Positions 34,244 to 43,520 of a stretch of 61,235 nt of DNA are shown one piece after another. The DNA is taken from positions 1-61,235 of the forward strand of contig JAQIBG010000084.1 of NCBI GenBank assembly GCA_027859175.1. The letters are read 5' to 3'. The notes beneath the pieces are model-generated. The model saw only the letters and a program-made list of their open reading frames with translations. It was not told where the DNA came from and searched no databases. Within the stretch, counting starts at the first letter, position 1; every line of letters begins with the position of its first letter. Source of the DNA: Planctomycetota bacterium (GTDB lineage: Bacteria; Planctomycetota; UBA11346). The position numbers and the translations under genes are program-made.

Positions 34244-36316
34244 TCATTCGCCGGCGGCGAGGATCTCGAAATACTCCTGAGCCATCCCACGATACTCGGG
34301 CGGCAACTGTCGTTCGTAGTTCTGCTTCACCTTACCGCGCTCGAGCTGGGCAAGACTCTCGATGTCAGAGCTGGTACCGGTGGGGCGTTCGCCCGACACC
34401 TGGGTACTGCCGCCAACTTCCTTGTCTTCGCTGCTCTCAACCCAGGGCATGTCCTGCGGATTATCCGAGGCCATCATCGGCTCACCGACTTGCGGCATGC
34501 CAGGCATACCAGGCTGGGGCGGAGCCGGCTGGCCGGGATGACCAGGCTGGGGCGGGGCCGGCTGACCGGGCTGACCAGGCATGCCGGGCTGAGGCGGCGT
34601 TGGCTGACCGGGAGCACCGGGCTCGCCGGGCGCTGCAGCCAGTTGCTCGCCAGGTTCACCGGGCGCGCCAGGCGCCGCGGGCTCAGGAGCACCAGGCTCA
34701 CCCGGGGCACCGGGCGCTGCAGCCTCAGGAGCGCCAGGCTCACCGCCGGCTGGCGTTTCGGCCGAGGCCTGCTGGTCACCAGGAGGCGCCATGCCTTCGC
34801 CGGGCGGAGTCATACCAGCCGGCGGCTCGGCACCCTCCCCGGGAGGACCACCCGCATCGGCGGTTTCTTCACCAAACTCGCTCGGTGCACCAAAGTCGTC
34901 AGACGTCTGTTCGCCGGCCCCCATCGGGTCGCTTTCGCCGCCCGCCATCTGCTCGCCGGTTTCACCAGACTCACCCGGTTCGCCGCTCTCGCCTTGCTGC
35001 TGTTCGCCGGGCGGAGTATCGGCTCCGGCTTGGCTCTCTGGCGAGCTGCCGCTTTCACCGCTGTCGTCAGACATCAGCGGATCGCTACTGTCGCCAGTCG
35101 GCTGGTTGCCCGAAATGGCATCCAGCGCGTCTTGAATTGCGCCCAGGGCATCTTCCTGCTTCTTCAGTGCCGCCATCGGATCGCCGTCTGCAATCGCGTC
35201 CTCAGCTCCGGCCTGCTTGTCAGACGCATCGTTGCTGCCGGGCTCGGCACCACCTTCAGGTTGCGCACCGGCATCGGCCTGTTCGCTGCCACCTTCAGGC
35301 TGCGCACCGGCGTCGGCCTGTTCGCTGCCACCTTCAGGTTGCGCACCGGCATCGGCCTGTTCGCTCCCACCCTCGGGCTGCGCACCAGCATCAGCTTGTT
35401 CGCTGCCACCTTCAGGCTGCGCACCAGCATCGGCCTGTTCACTGCCACCTTCGGGCTGCGCACCGGCGTCGGCTTGTTCGCTGCCACCTTCGGGCTGCGC
35501 ACCAGCATCGGCTTGTTCGCTGCCACCTTCAGGCTGTGCTCCGGCGTCGGCCTGCTTGTCGCCACCCTCGGGCTGAGTGCCGGCGTCGGCCTGCTTGTCG
35601 CCACCCTCAGGCGGGGTGCCGGCTTCGCCCTGCGCATCGGCACTATCCTTTTGCCCGAGCGCATCTGCGGCGTCTGTCAGCAGGCCGCGTGCGGCCTCGT
35701 CCTCTTCCCTGTTTGCGTCTTTGGCGATCGCATCTGCCAAGGCAGTCAAGCGTTCGCGCAAGGCCTTTTGACGCGCCTCAAGCTCCTCTTGGAGGGCATC
35801 GGCAGCCTCGGGGGCTGTCACCTGAAGGCGGCCCCAGTTCTTGGTTGCCGCAATCAGGCTGCGTTGCTCAGCCGCCATCTGTGCCAGCATGTTTTTATAG
35901 CCGGCCACTTTACGCCGCGCATCCACGTCGCGCGAGAGCCTGTCGAGGCGCCTGAGCACCTTCTTAATCTCGGCGTCGGCGCTGGTAAGCGCAGCGCCGC
36001 GATTGTTTTTATCGGTACTCGCTTTGCCGAGGATTTCTCCGATGACCGGCACCTGCTCGCTGCTCATGGTGTTGAGCTGGCCATGCGCGTCTTTGATGCC
36101 GGCGCCGTCTTCTTTGAGCAAGCCGTTCGACCGCAGATCAGCCATGATCTGCTCGAGCTCGCCAACCGACGACTGCATGCCGGTACCAACCACCATCTGG
36201 TCGCGGCGCAGGTCAGCGATCTTGTCGCCAACCTCATCTTCCGCGATCGCCGGGCTGAGCATACCCAGCGCCAACATGGTTGAGGGAAGCAGACTACGTA
36301 GAGGGAAACGTGCCAT
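34244..36316 (-). CDS. Secreted coiled-coil protein with 13-residue repeats and a collagen-like region
   Basis: 690 residues. Signal peptide MARFPLRSLLPSTMLALGML, then a helical, coiled-coil-like N-terminal part (about 28-220). Nine to ten tandem copies of EGGSEQADAGAQP lie at about 239-356, encoded by the 39-bp DNA repeat. A Gly/Pro-rich stretch at about 509-609 has Gly-x-y triplets (GEPGAPEAAAPGAPGEPG), collagen-like. The C terminus (VKQNYERQLPPEYRGMAQEY) looks like the conserved end of the secreted proteins that follow DUF4175 in such operons. ATG 36316 has AAGGAG upstream and follows the DUF4175-like stop by 3 bases. Length is likely to vary between strains. Confidence 0.82.
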   Translation of the reverse strand: MARFPLRSLLPSTMLALGMLSPAIAEDEVGDKIADLRRDQMVVGTGMQSSVGELEQIMADLRSNGLLKEDGAGIKDAHGQLNTMSSEQVPVIGEILGKASTDKNNRGAALTSADAEIKKVLRRLDRLSRDVDARRKVAGYKNMLAQMAAEQRSLIAATKNWGRLQVTAPEAADALQEELEARQKALRERLTALADAIAKDANREEDEAARGLLTDAADALGQKDSADAQGEAGTPPEGGDKQADAGTQPEGGDKQADAGAQPEGGSEQADAGAQPEGGSEQADAGAQPEGGSEQADAGAQPEGGSEQADAGAQPEGGSEQADAGAQPEGGSEQADAGAQPEGGSEQADAGAQPEGGAEPGSNDASDKQAGAEDAIADGDPMAALKKQEDALGAIQDALDAISGNQPTGDSSDPLMSDDSGESGSSPESQAGADTPPGEQQQGESGEPGESGETGEQMAGGESDPMGAGEQTSDDFGAPSEFGEETADAGGPPGEGAEPPAGMTPPGEGMAPPGDQQASAETPAGGEPGAPEAAAPGAPGEPGAPEPAAPGAPGEPGEQLAAAPGEPGAPGQPTPPQPGMPGQPGQPAPPQPGHPGQPAPPQPGMPGMPQVGEPMMASDNPQDMPWVESSEDKEVGGSTQVSGERPTGTSSDIESLAQLERGKVKQNYERQLPPEYRGMAQEYFEILAAGE
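35250..35615. repeat. 39-bp in-frame tandem repeat (minus-strand gene)
   Basis: Nine full units starting at 35250 and every 39 bases to 35600, plus a partial tenth, each near CCACCTTCAGGCTGCGCACC(GGC)... on the plus strand. Units differ by a few silent or near-silent changes; the two units at 35523 and 35562 read GGDKQADAG rather than GGSEQADAG in the protein. 39 is a multiple of 3, so copy-number change keeps the reading frame. Confidence 0.93.
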
Positions 36317-36319
36317 AAC

Positions 36320-37996
36320 TTACTCCTTGTCCTTATTCGAGCCAACCTGCTTACGCAGGGTTTCGACTTCGACTTCGATCGGTTTTTGCTTGGCCTTCAA
36401 TTCCGCGATGCGGTTTTGCACCTCGGCGAAACGTTCGGTGATGTATTGTTGGTACTCAAGCATACTCAACACGCGCACTTGCAGTTCTTGGCTGCGGCCG
36501 ACGCGCGCTTCGCCGGTAGCGGCGTGCACATCGTGGGCCTCCAACTGCAAGACGATCTCATCGCTAGACTTGAGATACGGCAGTTCGTCGCGCAAACGCC
36601 ACGCCAGGGGCCACACGCCAAAGCGAGGATAAGCGAGATGCTTCTGATCGCCCGGCTTGCTCAGCGCCGGCAAATCGACGCCGAATTCTTCGCCACCGTT
36701 AACCCGGTACACAATTTTCATGGACTCGATGCCGTAGTCGTCCTTGGCTTCAAATACCATCTCCAGCGTCTTTGCAGTGGTCACCGCAATCTCGCCAGTT
36801 GGCTGCCGTAGGGTGACCACCGGGGCGCGATCCACCTCCAGGGCGAGACGTCGCGGGGTGCCATCGAAGCTAAAGCCTTGACCCTGGGCGCTAACCTGCC
36901 AACGCACAAAGTAACTGCCGCCGATATTCGCAGTGAACTCGGCCTTCACGGCCTGGCCCTCGGCGCTGAGTTCCATCGCCTGCTCGGTGCCGTCTTCAAA
37001 TACGAGCGTTGCTTCGGTTACCGCCGAACCCAGCTGCAAGTCAAGCACCACGGTCGAACCTTCAGGTGCAGCGAAGCTCAGGTCTTCGGCCGTGCGTGGC
37101 TCCTCACCGGTATAGCGCGGCGGGGTTATCGCGATTGTGGTCTGCTTGATGTCAGGCGGGCCGACTACCTCAATGGTGCCGTGTTCATCGCGGCGATGCG
37201 TCACGGCATCGCCAACCGCAAAACGGAACGCCAGGCTGCCAGCCAAATGCGGCAGCTCGTGCTCGAAGCGATCACCGTCCAACTTATCGAGTTGAAGCTG
37301 TTGCCAGTTGGCATCCGGATCATCAAGCGGCCGCACCATCAGCGTACCGAGCAATGGCACGCGGCCAGACACTTCAGCGGCGAGCATGACCTTATCGCCA
37401 CGACGTACCAACTGATCGCCCGTAATGCTGACAAAGCGCGTTTTGGTCGGATACGGCACATCGGCGCCGAGCATGCGTTGTGCCGCGATGAGCATGTGAT
37501 CGGTGGCCAGCGCGCCAAACGCACCAAAGACCAGCACCAAGGCCAAGGCCCCGGCCATCAAGCGGCGCAGATTGGCGAACGATACCACGTTGCGGAAGTT
37601 CAACCCGTGCGCGGCATCTTCGGCTTGATTGCGCACTAGGCCCATCAACTCGGGCGAGCCACAGGCGCGCGGGCCCTGATCGCTATTCAATTCGACGTAG
37701 CTGATCAGCAGGCTGTGCAACTCGGGGTACTCGCGCTCAACGCGCACGGCCACGCGCAGCGCATTGTAGCGCTCAAGGCGGTGCCACCACAGTTTACGCA
37801 GCAACCAGGCCACGAAGCCAATGCAGACCAGCGTCATCGGAATGCGCACCAGCATCGGTAGGTCGAAGGTCCAGTCGGCGAGGAACACAAACAGGAACGC
37901 AACCACCACCCAGCTAATCAAGTGCGCGCCGCCGCGTAGGTGGGTGTGCATCCGGCCTTTGCGCCAGGTGCCGCGTAATTTACTGTCGACGCTCAT
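36320..37996 (-). CDS. DUF4175-like membrane protein
   Basis: 558 residues. Two hydrophobic segments near residues 23-43 and 46-66 (LISWVVVAFLFVFLADW, MTLVCIGFVAWLL) and a third near 143-163 precede a long extracytoplasmic beta-rich part. Fn3/Ig-like pieces include PPDIKQTTIAITPPRYTGEE and APVVTLRQPTGEIAVTTAKT, then a terminal coiled coil with EVETLRKQVGS. This is the arrangement of the DUF4175 family found in Bacteroidota and PVC operons with MoxR and BatA; the function is unknown. ATG 37996 overlaps the stop of the VWA gene by ATGA, so is coupled; the longer frame to 38077 is rejected. Confidence 0.78.
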   Translation of the reverse strand: MSVDSKLRGTWRKGRMHTHLRGGAHLISWVVVAFLFVFLADWTFDLPMLVRIPMTLVCIGFVAWLLRKLWWHRLERYNALRVAVRVEREYPELHSLLISYVELNSDQGPRACGSPELMGLVRNQAEDAAHGLNFRNVVSFANLRRLMAGALALVLVFGAFGALATDHMLIAAQRMLGADVPYPTKTRFVSITGDQLVRRGDKVMLAAEVSGRVPLLGTLMVRPLDDPDANWQQLQLDKLDGDRFEHELPHLAGSLAFRFAVGDAVTHRRDEHGTIEVVGPPDIKQTTIAITPPRYTGEEPRTAEDLSFAAPEGSTVVLDLQLGSAVTEATLVFEDGTEQAMELSAEGQAVKAEFTANIGGSYFVRWQVSAQGQGFSFDGTPRRLALEVDRAPVVTLRQPTGEIAVTTAKTLEMVFEAKDDYGIESMKIVYRVNGGEEFGVDLPALSKPGDQKHLAYPRFGVWPLAWRLRDELPYLKSSDEIVLQLEAHDVHAATGEARVGRSQELQVRVLSMLEYQQYITERFAEVQNRIAELKAKQKPIEVEVETLRKQVGSNKDKE

Positions 37997-40323
37997 ACCA
38001 TGCGCCTCCGGCGACGGGCAAACCACTCGGCCCCAGCGCACACCAGAAGTATGACGTAGAGGATCCAGTGATCCCACAGCTCAATATCGGTGCGACGAAT
38101 CGTGACCGGCGTGCGCTCTTTGATCTGTTCAGCGAGAGAATCAATCTCGTCGAGGCGAATCGCCTTGCCGCCACTGCGCGCGGCCAATTGCTCGGCCAAC
38201 TCCCAGCGCATACCCGGCTCGCGCATCTCAACGGTCAGGTCTTCCACAACAATCTGCACTTCGTTGGCTGATTCGCGATCGGCCATCGGTGCCTTGATCA
38301 TGATCGCACCAGGGTCACGTGGCACCATGAAGCCCTGGAAGAAACCAGGCACGCCGGGCACCGCGCTCAAGCGGAGATCCTTCTCGGTGCCATCATCGCG
38401 CACCAACTTGACGGTGTATTCTTCATCGGGGATCGGCTCGAGGAATTCGTTCATGACGTCGGCAAACACCTGCACCTGTTCGCCGGTGGCATAACGCTGG
38501 CCATCAGTCTCGATGGTCACGCGGTCGTTGCCGCCAAGCAGGCGCGATAGGGTCAAGAACTGAATGGCCTGGGCCCACAGACGCTCGTGGTAACGACGGC
38601 CAACCTTGAAGCGCAAGCGCCACAGGTCTTCGGTACCAACAAACATCACCTTACCGGCACCGAAGCGGTGCCAGGCCAGCAAGGGATAGGGATCGGGGTC
38701 ATCGGTGATCGATTCGTTGAGCGACACCAAAACCGTGGCCGAGGGTTTGGCCACCACCGGCGGCAGCTTGCGCAGCGGATGCACGCGCTTCCACACCGCC
38801 ACCGAGGTGCGGATATCGGCATGCAAGTCGGCGATGCCAGACACGATGCCTTCTTCGGTCGGTTGCGGCACGGTGCCGGCCGACACGTCGATCCATTCTT
38901 TGCCACGCACCTTCACCGGCAGCAAATCGGCCAAAGCCGAGCGCTGATAGCTCATCGGCGCATGCTGCGGGCCAGCGATCATCAGCAGGGCGCCACCGCG
39001 TCGTTTAACCTGTTCGGTCATCCACTCGAGTTGTTCGCCGTTGAAATAACTGGCCGGCACATCGCCGATGATGACGAGGTCGAAGTCCCACCCGCTGCGG
39101 CCCTGTTCGGGGAAGCGAGCCAGATATTCGGTCGAATACTTGGCGAGTTCGGCGTCACCCTGGGTCATCAAGAACTTGACGTCTAAACGCTTGTCGCGCT
39201 TGAGGACCCACCGCAGATAGCGGTATTCCCAACGCGGCATGCCTTCAACAAACAAGACCTTGATCTTCTCGTCGATGATCCGAATCGGTTTTACCAAGTA
39301 GTTATTGTCGACCACCACCTCTTCCGGCAACACGTCAATCGCAACCTTCAGCGTGTGGTCACCCGGCACATCAGGCGCGGTGAACCCTGCTTCTTCGATC
39401 TGGGTTCCGCCAATCAGGCTAACGCGGCGACGCTCGATTTCGATGTCGTCCATCGTCACCACGAGGTCCACGCTCCGGGCGCGGAACTGCAGCGAGCTAT
39501 GAATCTGGACCTTCAGCGGCACGTCATCGCCGGCGAACACGTTGTCTTTGACGTGCACGGTGGCGATAGCCAGGTCGGGCGGGTTGGGCAGGCCGATGCC
39601 AACCGGGAACACCGGAATTGATCGATGGCCAAGGCGCTCGGCCATGCCAACCGGGTCACTACCCGAGTTCCAGGCCAAGTCAGACAAGATCACCACGCCG
39701 GCCACGGCCTGGCCGGAGAAGCGTTCAAGCAGATACCCCAAGGCGCTGCCGAGACCGGTATGCGCGTCATCAGCGGCAATGCCCTTGATGGTCTCCGCTT
39801 CAGCATCGGGCAGGGCGCCGGTTTCACCGCCAAAGCTGAACATGCTCAGTTCGTGGTCTTCAGCCAAGGTGGTCAGCAGGCCGACTTCCTCGTTGGTCAG
39901 CGCCGCCTGCGCCAGAGCCATACGCGTGGCATTGCCGGCGGTGCCCTCGGGCATCACCTTGTCGAGATAAGCGCGGTCTTCGGGCTTGTCGCGCGGATCT
40001 TCGATCCCCATCGACTGCGACTTATCAACCAGAATTAAGACACGGTCGGCGCTACGCGAGGAGTACTCGAGTCGCAACACCGGCTGGAATAGCATCAACA
40101 AGATGGTGACGATGCCCAACGTGCGCAGGATCGCCATCACGGTGCAATACACGGTGCCTTGCTGGCGATGGCGCCAATAGCTCCAGGCCGAGAACGCAGC
40201 AGCGCCGAGCAAGCCGGCAAACAGAACCGAACTCGGCCACGGATTGGCCAGCACCCACTCAGCGTAGGAAATCTGATCGACGTCGCTGACATCACCAAAC
40301 CACGACAACCACTCGTAACTCAT
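37993..40323 (-). CDS. Large membrane protein with VWA and glutamine-amidotransferase-like domains
   Basis: 776 residues. Two N-terminal TM segments (SVLFAGLLGAAAFSAWSYW; TVMAILRTLGIVTILLMLF) are followed by a VWA-like region starting with LILVDKSQSMGIEDP, whose DxSxS is the MIDAS motif. A Rossmann-like segment from about 355 (KIKVLFVEGMPRWEYRYL, FDLVIIGDVPASYF, GGALLMIAGPQHAPMS) resembles class I glutamine amidotransferase-like domains without a catalytic Cys. A TM segment is at the C terminus (WILYVILLVCAGAEWF). BatA/BatB relatives of this layout sit after MoxR. Start and stop are both ATGA overlaps. Confidence 0.83.
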   Translation of the reverse strand: MSYEWLSWFGDVSDVDQISYAEWVLANPWPSSVLFAGLLGAAAFSAWSYWRHRQQGTVYCTVMAILRTLGIVTILLMLFQPVLRLEYSSRSADRVLILVDKSQSMGIEDPRDKPEDRAYLDKVMPEGTAGNATRMALAQAALTNEEVGLLTTLAEDHELSMFSFGGETGALPDAEAETIKGIAADDAHTGLGSALGYLLERFSGQAVAGVVILSDLAWNSGSDPVGMAERLGHRSIPVFPVGIGLPNPPDLAIATVHVKDNVFAGDDVPLKVQIHSSLQFRARSVDLVVTMDDIEIERRRVSLIGGTQIEEAGFTAPDVPGDHTLKVAIDVLPEEVVVDNNYLVKPIRIIDEKIKVLFVEGMPRWEYRYLRWVLKRDKRLDVKFLMTQGDAELAKYSTEYLARFPEQGRSGWDFDLVIIGDVPASYFNGEQLEWMTEQVKRRGGALLMIAGPQHAPMSYQRSALADLLPVKVRGKEWIDVSAGTVPQPTEEGIVSGIADLHADIRTSVAVWKRVHPLRKLPPVVAKPSATVLVSLNESITDDPDPYPLLAWHRFGAGKVMFVGTEDLWRLRFKVGRRYHERLWAQAIQFLTLSRLLGGNDRVTIETDGQRYATGEQVQVFADVMNEFLEPIPDEEYTVKLVRDDGTEKDLRLSAVPGVPGFFQGFMVPRDPGAIMIKAPMADRESANEVQIVVEDLTVEMREPGMRWELAEQLAARSGGKAIRLDEIDSLAEQIKERTPVTIRRTDIELWDHWILYVILLVCAGAEWFARRRRRMV

Positions 40324-42476
40324 TGCACCACCACCCCGGCGCCGAAGCCCACCTTGATCGGGTCGGCTGCCACCTGCTTGCGGCGGGTAAACTTATCGCT
40401 GAGCCAAGCCTGGATGATAAAGCACAGCAGGCCCAGCACGAGCAGGAGGCGCCACAGTTCGGCCATGGTGTCGTTGCTCTCTTCTTCAACGGCGTCACCA
40501 GCACCCTCAACCAAAACGCCGGTATCGGCCAACACGCCGGCCAGCGCATTGCGGCCCAGAGCGCTGATTTTGCCTTCTTGCGGCTCGATGTTGACGGCAG
40601 CGTGACGCACGCCCACGTCTTCGGCCAAGCGGATGGCATAGAACCCGGGCTTGGCCAGTTCGCCAAACTGAATCGTAGCGATGGTTTCGTCGCCACCCAC
40701 GGTACCAACCACGCGATCTTCGTCGGGCGTGCTCATCACCGCCTCGGCACCAACTTCTTCAATCGGCACCGCTATGGCGAGCTCCTGGCCCACCGCCAGC
40801 GAACTGCGCTTCGACGCGGTCAGATGACCGAGCAGTTGATGCAATAAAATCGGATACACCGGCGACACCGGCAGGTTGGTCCACGCGCGGTCAATGCTGG
40901 TGGTAAGCAGCAACACCGTGCCGCGCCCAACCTGATGCTCGAGCAGAACCGGAATCCCACTCTCGGTGGTCAGCAACACGCGCGCGCCATCGGTGGGTTT
41001 GCTCGTGACCAAGCCGTTCACCGCCACCTCGTCAACATAATCGGCAACGCGGGTCAGCTCCTCAACCACCGGGTGGCCGGATTGGCCCAGGCGCAGGCTC
41101 TCGCTACTCGCCGCCCCGCTTGCCTTGCTTTCGAGCAGAGTTGCTGGCAGGAGGTCGCCGAGCGAGGCCTGAAGTCGCGCTGGATCAACTTGGTCGCCAA
41201 GCGCCACCAAGAGGTTGCCGCCGCGCTCAAGCAACTCGCGCAACTTCTCTTGTTCGGCGTCACTTACCGCGGCCACGTTAGCCAATACCACCAGGTCTTC
41301 ACGCCCGGTCAGCTCCATCTCCAAGTCAAAGAATGGCGCCACGCGCACTTCCATCCCTTGGCCAAAGCCAGAGCGATGCAGACCCAAGGCCTTAGCCAGG
41401 AAGAAGGTTTCGCTGCGTTCGATCACCGCGTTGGGGGTGCCGTCTACACACAGCACGCGCACTGCGTCGGGCACTGCCGCCACCTGGAAGCGCGCATTGT
41501 CGATAGCGAGGTCATCGTCCACCCAGGTGGCCTGAAGGCGACGATCACCGGGTTCGCGGAACGGCACGGTGAAGAAAACAAAGTCGGACGCGCCCGGATC
41601 AAGCGGACCAACGTCGCGGGTATCAACCGGGCTGCCGTCGAGGTCCAAACGCACCGCACCAGAAACCGGATCGCTGCCATGATTCACCACCTCGGCCACA
41701 TAACGCGCACTGGCGCCAACACGCAGCGCACCCGAGGCAAACTCAAACGACCGAATCGTCACATTCTCGCCACCGGCTTCGGTCACCGGCACCACATTCA
41801 CCGTGGCCAATTCGCTCAGGGCTTCGAGGCGGGTTCGGGTGGTCGGGGGCAAAGGCTCCCAGTCGCTCCCTTGGCCGTCGGTCACGATATAGACGCTGCG
41901 CTGGGGCAGAGCGATCTCTTCGGCCAACTCTGCGGCGAGGTCGAGACCTTCGTCGAGACGCAAGGGTTCGGGCAGCACTTCGAGTTCTTCGATGATGCGC
42001 TCGAATTGACGCGGGTCGTACGCGGCGGCGCGCAGCAGCACGCGCGGCATGCGCCCGAGCTGGATAAAGCTGATCGGCGAACCCGAGGGCACTTCCTCGG
42101 CCAATTCTAGCAGACGCTCCTTAGCCATATCAAAGCGCGTCTTGAGCGCGCCATGGCCCATTGAGTAGCTGCTGTCGATGACAAACACCACGCCACGGCG
42201 TTCTTGGCCAATGATGCCACCACCATCGGTGGTCAGAGCCGGGCGCAGCAGAGCCAGTGCAATCAAGAACAGCGCCAGGCAACGCAGCAGCATAACCAGC
42301 AAGTCTTCGTACTTCACTTCGCGCGAGCGGCTTTGCATGGTCCGCCGCAGCAGCTCCATTGCGCCCCACTCGATCTTTTTCGGGCGGAACTTATTGAACA
42401 AATGGATGATTATCGGCGTTGCAATGCCGATGCCACCCAGGATGCCCCACAACAATAAGGAATTAACGAAGACCAC
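40320..42476 (-). CDS. BatA-type membrane protein with VWA domain
   Basis: 718 residues. The N terminus (LLLWGILGGIGIATPIIIHL, then RPKKIEWGAMELLRR) is the conserved BatA/aerotolerance N-terminal region: TM helix, IHL and a basic loop. A second TM segment precedes VVFVIDSSYSMGHG, the VWA MIDAS motif, and YIVTDGQGSDW, the later strand. Further beta domains and a late TM segment (LLLVLGLLCFIIQAWLSD) follow. BatA proteins act in the inner membrane with MoxR ATPases, proposed to handle envelope stress or extracytoplasmic assembly. It begins with GTG. It overlaps the next gene by 4 bases (ATGA). Confidence 0.85.
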   Translation of the reverse strand: MVFVNSLLLWGILGGIGIATPIIIHLFNKFRPKKIEWGAMELLRRTMQSRSREVKYEDLLVMLLRCLALFLIALALLRPALTTDGGGIIGQERRGVVFVIDSSYSMGHGALKTRFDMAKERLLELAEEVPSGSPISFIQLGRMPRVLLRAAAYDPRQFERIIEELEVLPEPLRLDEGLDLAAELAEEIALPQRSVYIVTDGQGSDWEPLPPTTRTRLEALSELATVNVVPVTEAGGENVTIRSFEFASGALRVGASARYVAEVVNHGSDPVSGAVRLDLDGSPVDTRDVGPLDPGASDFVFFTVPFREPGDRRLQATWVDDDLAIDNARFQVAAVPDAVRVLCVDGTPNAVIERSETFFLAKALGLHRSGFGQGMEVRVAPFFDLEMELTGREDLVVLANVAAVSDAEQEKLRELLERGGNLLVALGDQVDPARLQASLGDLLPATLLESKASGAASSESLRLGQSGHPVVEELTRVADYVDEVAVNGLVTSKPTDGARVLLTTESGIPVLLEHQVGRGTVLLLTTSIDRAWTNLPVSPVYPILLHQLLGHLTASKRSSLAVGQELAIAVPIEEVGAEAVMSTPDEDRVVGTVGGDETIATIQFGELAKPGFYAIRLAEDVGVRHAAVNIEPQEGKISALGRNALAGVLADTGVLVEGAGDAVEEESNDTMAELWRLLLVLGLLCFIIQAWLSDKFTRRKQVAADPIKVGFGAGVVVQ

Positions 42477-42482
42477 TCGGCC

Positions 42483-43520
42483 CTACCTCCCCACCGCATG
42501 CGGTTCATGGAGAGCGGCCTCGGCCGGCACCACGCCGCTGCCCTTGAGGGCGATCAACACGCGCTTTTTGCCTGGCACGTCAAACTGCCACAAGCGGCGC
42601 TCGCCTTCGGGCACCACCAGCTTGGCGACACTGCGCTTGTCGATAGCGGCCACTAGGCCAACGGTGCCGCGCCGGGCTTCCACCAGCATCGCCACCCGGC
42701 CCTTGTCGAGAGTCCACGTCAGCATGCTGTCGCTATGGAGCACAAGGCCGGCCGCAGGATCGGTTGGATCGATAGCGCGCGGCACCGGCACCTCGGCCAG
42801 CAAGCCCTGATGGCGCACTACCTGAGCGCTCGCGCTCAGCCACTGCACACCTTGATGCCGACGCAGACTGTGCACGGCATTCATCGGCACGGTAAGCGCG
42901 CCAAAGCGCGGGTGGGTGCAGCTCAGCTTGCCATCGGCAAGGGTCCAATCAGCGCGCAGACGGGCGCCGCCATGCAACACAAGCGTATGCGAACCAACGC
43001 CGTTAGCTGGCTCACGCCAGAGGTAGGCAACTGCGTCGCCATCATCGACTGAAAAGTCACCAAGCTGCGAGCTGACCACCACGCCGCTGCGCATGAGGCG
43101 CTTGAGATTGCCACTCACCGCCGAGGCATCACGCCGTACCAGGGCCGGCAGACTCTCAGGCGTCGCGATCGCACGCTGCGGCTGCAACAAGAGCGCGGCG
43201 AGGTCATCGGCGGCGAGTTCTAATTCGGTCCCTGGGTCGGCAGCGAAGCGCAATTGCTGGCCGTCGTAGCCAAGAATCTGACCCGGATAGCGCTCGCCAG
43301 CGCTGGTCACCACCGCATACGGCGCGAGCGGCGCACGGGCGCGCTCGCCGGCGTGAAACCAACGCAGGTCTTTCCAAGCCACTGAACTCTTACCAACCTG
43401 CAGCGTCGCACCCTTGGCCACCACCGTGCCCTCAAGCGCTTCGCCACCAGCCTGAACCACAGCCGCGCCGAGCACCGCCGGCAAAAACATCGCTATCGCA
43501 ATGGTCAGCAAGCGCGGCAT
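42483..43520 (-). CDS. Secreted protein of the MoxR/BatA operon, unknown domain
   Basis: 345 residues. Signal peptide MPRLLTIAIAMFLPAVLGA. The body is beta-rich (DFSVDDGDAVAYLWREPANG, SHTLVLHGGARLRADWTLAD, FGALTVPMNAVHSLR), with an Hfq/SH3-like small-barrel look in segments such as GERYPGQILGYDGQQLRF. I do not recognise a family. ATG 43520 overlaps the DUF58 stop by one base (TGATG), so it is coupled and belongs to this operon. It may be a periplasmic partner of the BatA and VWA proteins. Confidence 0.72.
   Translation of the reverse strand: MPRLLTIAIAMFLPAVLGAAVVQAGGEALEGTVVAKGATLQVGKSSVAWKDLRWFHAGERARAPLAPYAVVTSAGERYPGQILGYDGQQLRFAADPGTELELAADDLAALLLQPQRAIATPESLPALVRRDASAVSGNLKRLMRSGVVVSSQLGDFSVDDGDAVAYLWREPANGVGSHTLVLHGGARLRADWTLADGKLSCTHPRFGALTVPMNAVHSLRRHQGVQWLSASAQVVRHQGLLAEVPVPRAIDPTDPAAGLVLHSDSMLTWTLDKGRVAMLVEARRGTVGLVAAIDKRSVAKLVVPEGERRLWQFDVPGKKRVLIALKGSGVVPAEAALHEPHAVGR

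Noticed and set aside
34234..36283. Two long plus-strand open frames (573 and 597 residues) opposite the repeat-protein gene
   Set aside because: They are antisense shadows; the 39-bp repeat is open in several frames and the products are Arg/His/Leu-rich nonsense. The minus-strand frame has a signal peptide and a good ribosome binding site.
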